DNA of 64,000 nt from contig NZ_CP091881.1 in the NCBI RefSeq assembly GCF_022163125.1, forward strand, positions 4,402,001 to 4,466,000, written 5' to 3'. This stretch comes from Paenibacillus sp. HWE-109 (GTDB lineage Bacteria; Bacillota; Bacilli; Paenibacillales; NBRC-103111). The notes below the pieces were generated by a model, which was not told the origin of the DNA, made no database searches, and saw only the letters and a list, made by a program, of their open reading frames with translations. A program made the position numbers and the translations under genes. Below, piece after piece: positions 61,729 through 64,000 of this stretch. The stretch's first letter is position 1, and each line of letters begins with the position of its first letter.

Positions 61729-64000
61729 TTCAGTGCCTCCATCCCTTCACTCGGTCTCAGTAGAACTTGCAGCAGCAGCGGCGTTTCACTGATAGATACC
61801 GCTTTCAGTGATTGCTGAAATTTTTCATAGCCTTTTACTCCAACTGCTGTCGCAGGAAGAAGCACGTCGATTTGCTTATTTCCACTGGTTGAACGAAGCG
61901 TAATATCGAGTCGTCCTTCCGTAACATCCCAGTCCATTTCGCATGCCACACCGCCTCTGGCAAGCAGGGGTCCTGCCTTCCCTTGGGTCCAGCGGGAGGG
62001 CAGAGCTGGCATGATATGAACTTCGCCAGGAATGGAGAAGAGAAGCATTTCCTGCATCGCCGAAGTCCATCCCATATTCGCATCCAGTTGGACAGGTGCC
62101 CAGTCCATATCAACGCCGATGCCCATCCCCCGCCAGTCATTATGCAGCGTGATGAGATTATTCATGACACAAGAGCGGCTTACTATCTCTAAACATTCCA
62201 GCGCTTGATCCCCTGCGCCCATACGGGCATAATTATTGGCCATATGAGCCAGAGACCAACCAGACTGCTCTTTAAGTCCGATAACAAGCCGCTTTTCGAT
62301 CGCTTTGACAAAAGCACCGAATAATTCAGGGTCAGAATGCTTGTTCACTTCGGTTCCAGGAAAAACAGGATACACATGCGACTCGTGACGGTGATGATAA
62401 TTGTCTGTGAAGAGAGGGTGCATCCATTCCGTTATCGCGCCATCCGCATTGATCTGATAAGGCGGAATTCGCTCCAGCATTTCACGCCACTTCGGAATAT
62501 CTTCGGTATATTGACCGGCTGCTATTGCCCCTTCAATCAAGTGAGTCAGCAGCTCCTTGGCAATCGCGAAGTCCATCGTGGCATTCATCGTCGTCCCCAT
62601 AGAAACACCCTTTGTCCAGTAGTTTCCAGGTGTGTTTTCCGGAGAGTTGGATGGCGAACTGACGGAATAGCCTGACTCCGAGAGCGTAAAGAAATCCTCA
62701 TAGAACAGAGCGGCTTCACGCATGAACGGCAAGGCCCGCTCCCGCAGAAATTGAATATCTCCTGTATGCAGATAATAATCGTAATAATGCTGGCTAACCC
62801 AACCGGCTCCACCCGTCCAGTGGATGATATGAGGAGAAGTATGTTTAAGCAGTCCTGAATCCGGAGCGCTAGGGGCAGGAATGTAGATCCCTCGGCAGCC
62901 GTACAAACGGCTTGCATTCGTGCGGAAATCCGCCATATGCTTATCCATGTAATTAAATACGGCTAGCAGCAGTTCAGGCATATTGCCGGATAGCGCCTGC
63001 CAATATATCATCTGCAAATTCTCGTTAACCATATGGAAAGCCCACATGGCATCGTAATCGCCGCACCATAAACCGTATAGATGGCAAGGCTGGCCGTGCT
63101 TGCTTGAGCTTGAAATTAATAAATAACGGCCAAAAGCCCACATTTTCTCCACTAATGCATCAGGCGTTTCCCCCTGATAAGCTTGCCGCAGCAGCTCTTC
63201 GTTCGATAATTCCCGGCCTTCGGCCATTAGATCGAAGGTCACGGAGCCAAATAACCGGCCATGTTCAGCAGCATGAGAAGCTAGCAGCGAACTGTAACTT
63301 GGATCGAGTCCAGATACATCAGCCTTCAACTGGGCCCACTCCGTATGGCGCTCCCCACGTGCGAACAATTTCATGATGACAAGCACAGAATCTGCTTCCT
63401 TGACAGCAAGACCTCCCGGGATTGCTTCAATAGAGCCGTTGCGACTTATGACCCGAGCTACAGCGCCGAAATCGGAGCCGTCGCTATTCTGGGCAGCATA
63501 ATAGAGGAACTCCCCTTCACTTCTAGTTTCAGCCAGTTCAGGAAAAACAACACCTTGCCGGCGCACATCCCGCTTATCGTGCAATTGCAGCAGCAAGTTG
63601 GCTTCAATCCGCTTGGGTCCTTGTTTACGAATTTCATAGACCACACAATCATCCGTCCGCGATACGAATAAAATCCGCTCATACCGGGTATCCCCATCTG
63701 TCCAACTCACGTTCACCTCTCCAGATTCCATCGCTAGCGTTCGTTTGTAATGACGGAACGCATGGCGAAGCGGCATGAACACTTTCAAATCACCTAACGG
63801 CAAGGGTGAAGCCATTTTCGGTTGATAGCCTTGCTTCAGAAGGGCATCGGGCAAGACGCGGTCCGCCTTGGGCGCTTCGCCTTCAAGCAGCAATCGACGT
63901 ACTTCCGGGAGTGCCGAACTGACATCTGGAAGTTCGGGTGCCTGTCCGCCCCACCATAGATCTTCGTGATTGAGCAGCACGGTTTCTTCGTGCACGCCAC
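61725..64000 (-). CDS. second, divergent GH95-like enzyme, 5' end outside the window
   Basis: About 758 codons are visible; the frame continues past the right edge, and the GTG at 63995 is an internal valine codon. The family opening is recognisable as LLNHEDLWWGGQAPELPD, and the late motif APVQLDANMGWTSAMQEMLL replaces the usual FQIDGNFG, keeping the Asp and Asn but changing neighbours. The region NSPENTPGNYWTKGVSMGTT also differs from typical alpha-1,2-fucosidases. It may act on another alpha-linked deoxyhexose or hexose. It is translationally coupled to the GH95 gene at 59401. The first 20 or so residues are missing. Confidence 0.88.
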   Translation of the reverse strand, partial: GVHEETVLLNHEDLWWGGQAPELPDVSSALPEVRRLLLEGEAPKADRVLPDALLKQGYQPKMASPLPLGDLKVFMPLRHAFRHYKRTLAMESGEVNVSWTDGDTRYERILFVSRTDDCVVYEIRKQGPKRIEANLLLQLHDKRDVRRQGVVFPELAETRSEGEFLYYAAQNSDGSDFGAVARVISRNGSIEAIPGGLAVKEADSVLVIMKLFARGERHTEWAQLKADVSGLDPSYSSLLASHAAEHGRLFGSVTFDLMAEGRELSNEELLRQAYQGETPDALVEKMWAFGRYLLISSSSKHGQPCHLYGLWCGDYDAMWAFHMVNENLQMIYWQALSGNMPELLLAVFNYMDKHMADFRTNASRLYGCRGIYIPAPSAPDSGLLKHTSPHIIHWTGGAGWVSQHYYDYYLHTGDIQFLRERALPFMREAALFYEDFFTLSESGYSVSSPSNSPENTPGNYWTKGVSMGTTMNATMDFAIAKELLTHLIEGAIAAGQYTEDIPKWREMLERIPPYQINADGAITEWMHPLFTDNYHHRHESHVYPVFPGTEVNKHSDPELFGAFVKAIEKRLVIGLKEQSGWSLAHMANNYARMGAGDQALECLEIVSRSCVMNNLITLHNDWRGMGIGVDMDWAPVQLDANMGWTSAMQEMLLFSIPGEVHIMPALPSRWTQGKAGPLLARGGVACEMDWDVTEGRLDITLRSTSGNKQIDVLLPATAVGVKGYEKFQQSLKAVSISETPLLLQVLLRPSEGMEALK

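Overview
The window looks like chromosome from a Gram-positive spore-former of the Paenibacillaceae (Paenibacillus or a close relative). I infer this from three features. Sugar loci pair YesM/YesN-type two-component systems with LplB/YtcP-type permeases and large sets of cytoplasmic glycoside hydrolases. A very large secreted enzyme ends in three S-layer homology repeats. Most genes have strong AGGAGG-type ribosome sites with some TTG and GTG starts, and several are homologues of Bacillus subtilis genes (yfmPO, yjlC-ndh, yjfB). No rRNA, tRNA, CRISPR array, prophage or intact insertion sequence is visible.

Layout. 1-5.5 kb: the start of a PhyH-type dioxygenase gene with a divergent AraC regulator, a yfmP-yfmO efflux unit with a universal stress protein, an EcsC-family protein, a tiny basic protein and a small protein kinase. 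5.6-20.1 kb: a mannoside locus on the minus strand. Histidine kinase and response regulator are followed by a binding lipoprotein, two permeases, a GH125 mannosidase, a large clan GH-A enzyme and a GH38 mannosidase. 20.2-21.4 kb: an EamA transporter behind an FMN riboswitch, a likely riboflavin importer. 21.5-25.9 kb: small membrane proteins, an SPFH protein, two secreted PPC-like proteins (one frame-broken), yjfB behind a sigma-D-like promoter, and an MFS transporter. 26.0-29.4 kb: a vanR-vanS-vanY-vanZ-like operon without vanHAX. 29.4-33.3 kb: a cation/proton antiporter divergent from yjlC-ndh, which has a Rex-like site. 33.8-45.2 kb: TagA-type glycosyltransferase, MFS plus serine hydrolase with a divergent Lrp regulator, a two-gene ketosynthase/histidine-kinase unit, a drug exporter behind an orphan palindrome, and an EamA/MocR pair. 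45.8-51.0 kb: a 1746-residue surface protein joining two unrelated phosphoesterase domains. 51.2-64 kb: a fucoside locus with two permeases, an oxidoreductase-cupin fusion, GH29 fucosidase, histidine kinase, response regulator and two GH95 enzymes, the last cut by the window edge.

How it works together. In both sugar loci the hydrolases lack signal peptides, so oligosaccharides are probably imported whole by the ABC permeases (the ATPase is presumably shared and encoded elsewhere) and trimmed inside the cell. The kinases sense the sugar or its binding protein outside and their AraC-type regulators switch on the locus. In the fucoside locus, one 68-bp promoter layout precedes both the regulator operon and the permease operon, which makes it a good candidate for the regulator's binding site. 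GH38, GH125 and GH29 together recall N-glycan trimming loci of other Firmicutes. Two 289-bp non-coding repeats (33365 and 45436) and one nested palindrome (5619) mark intergenic mobile or structured elements.
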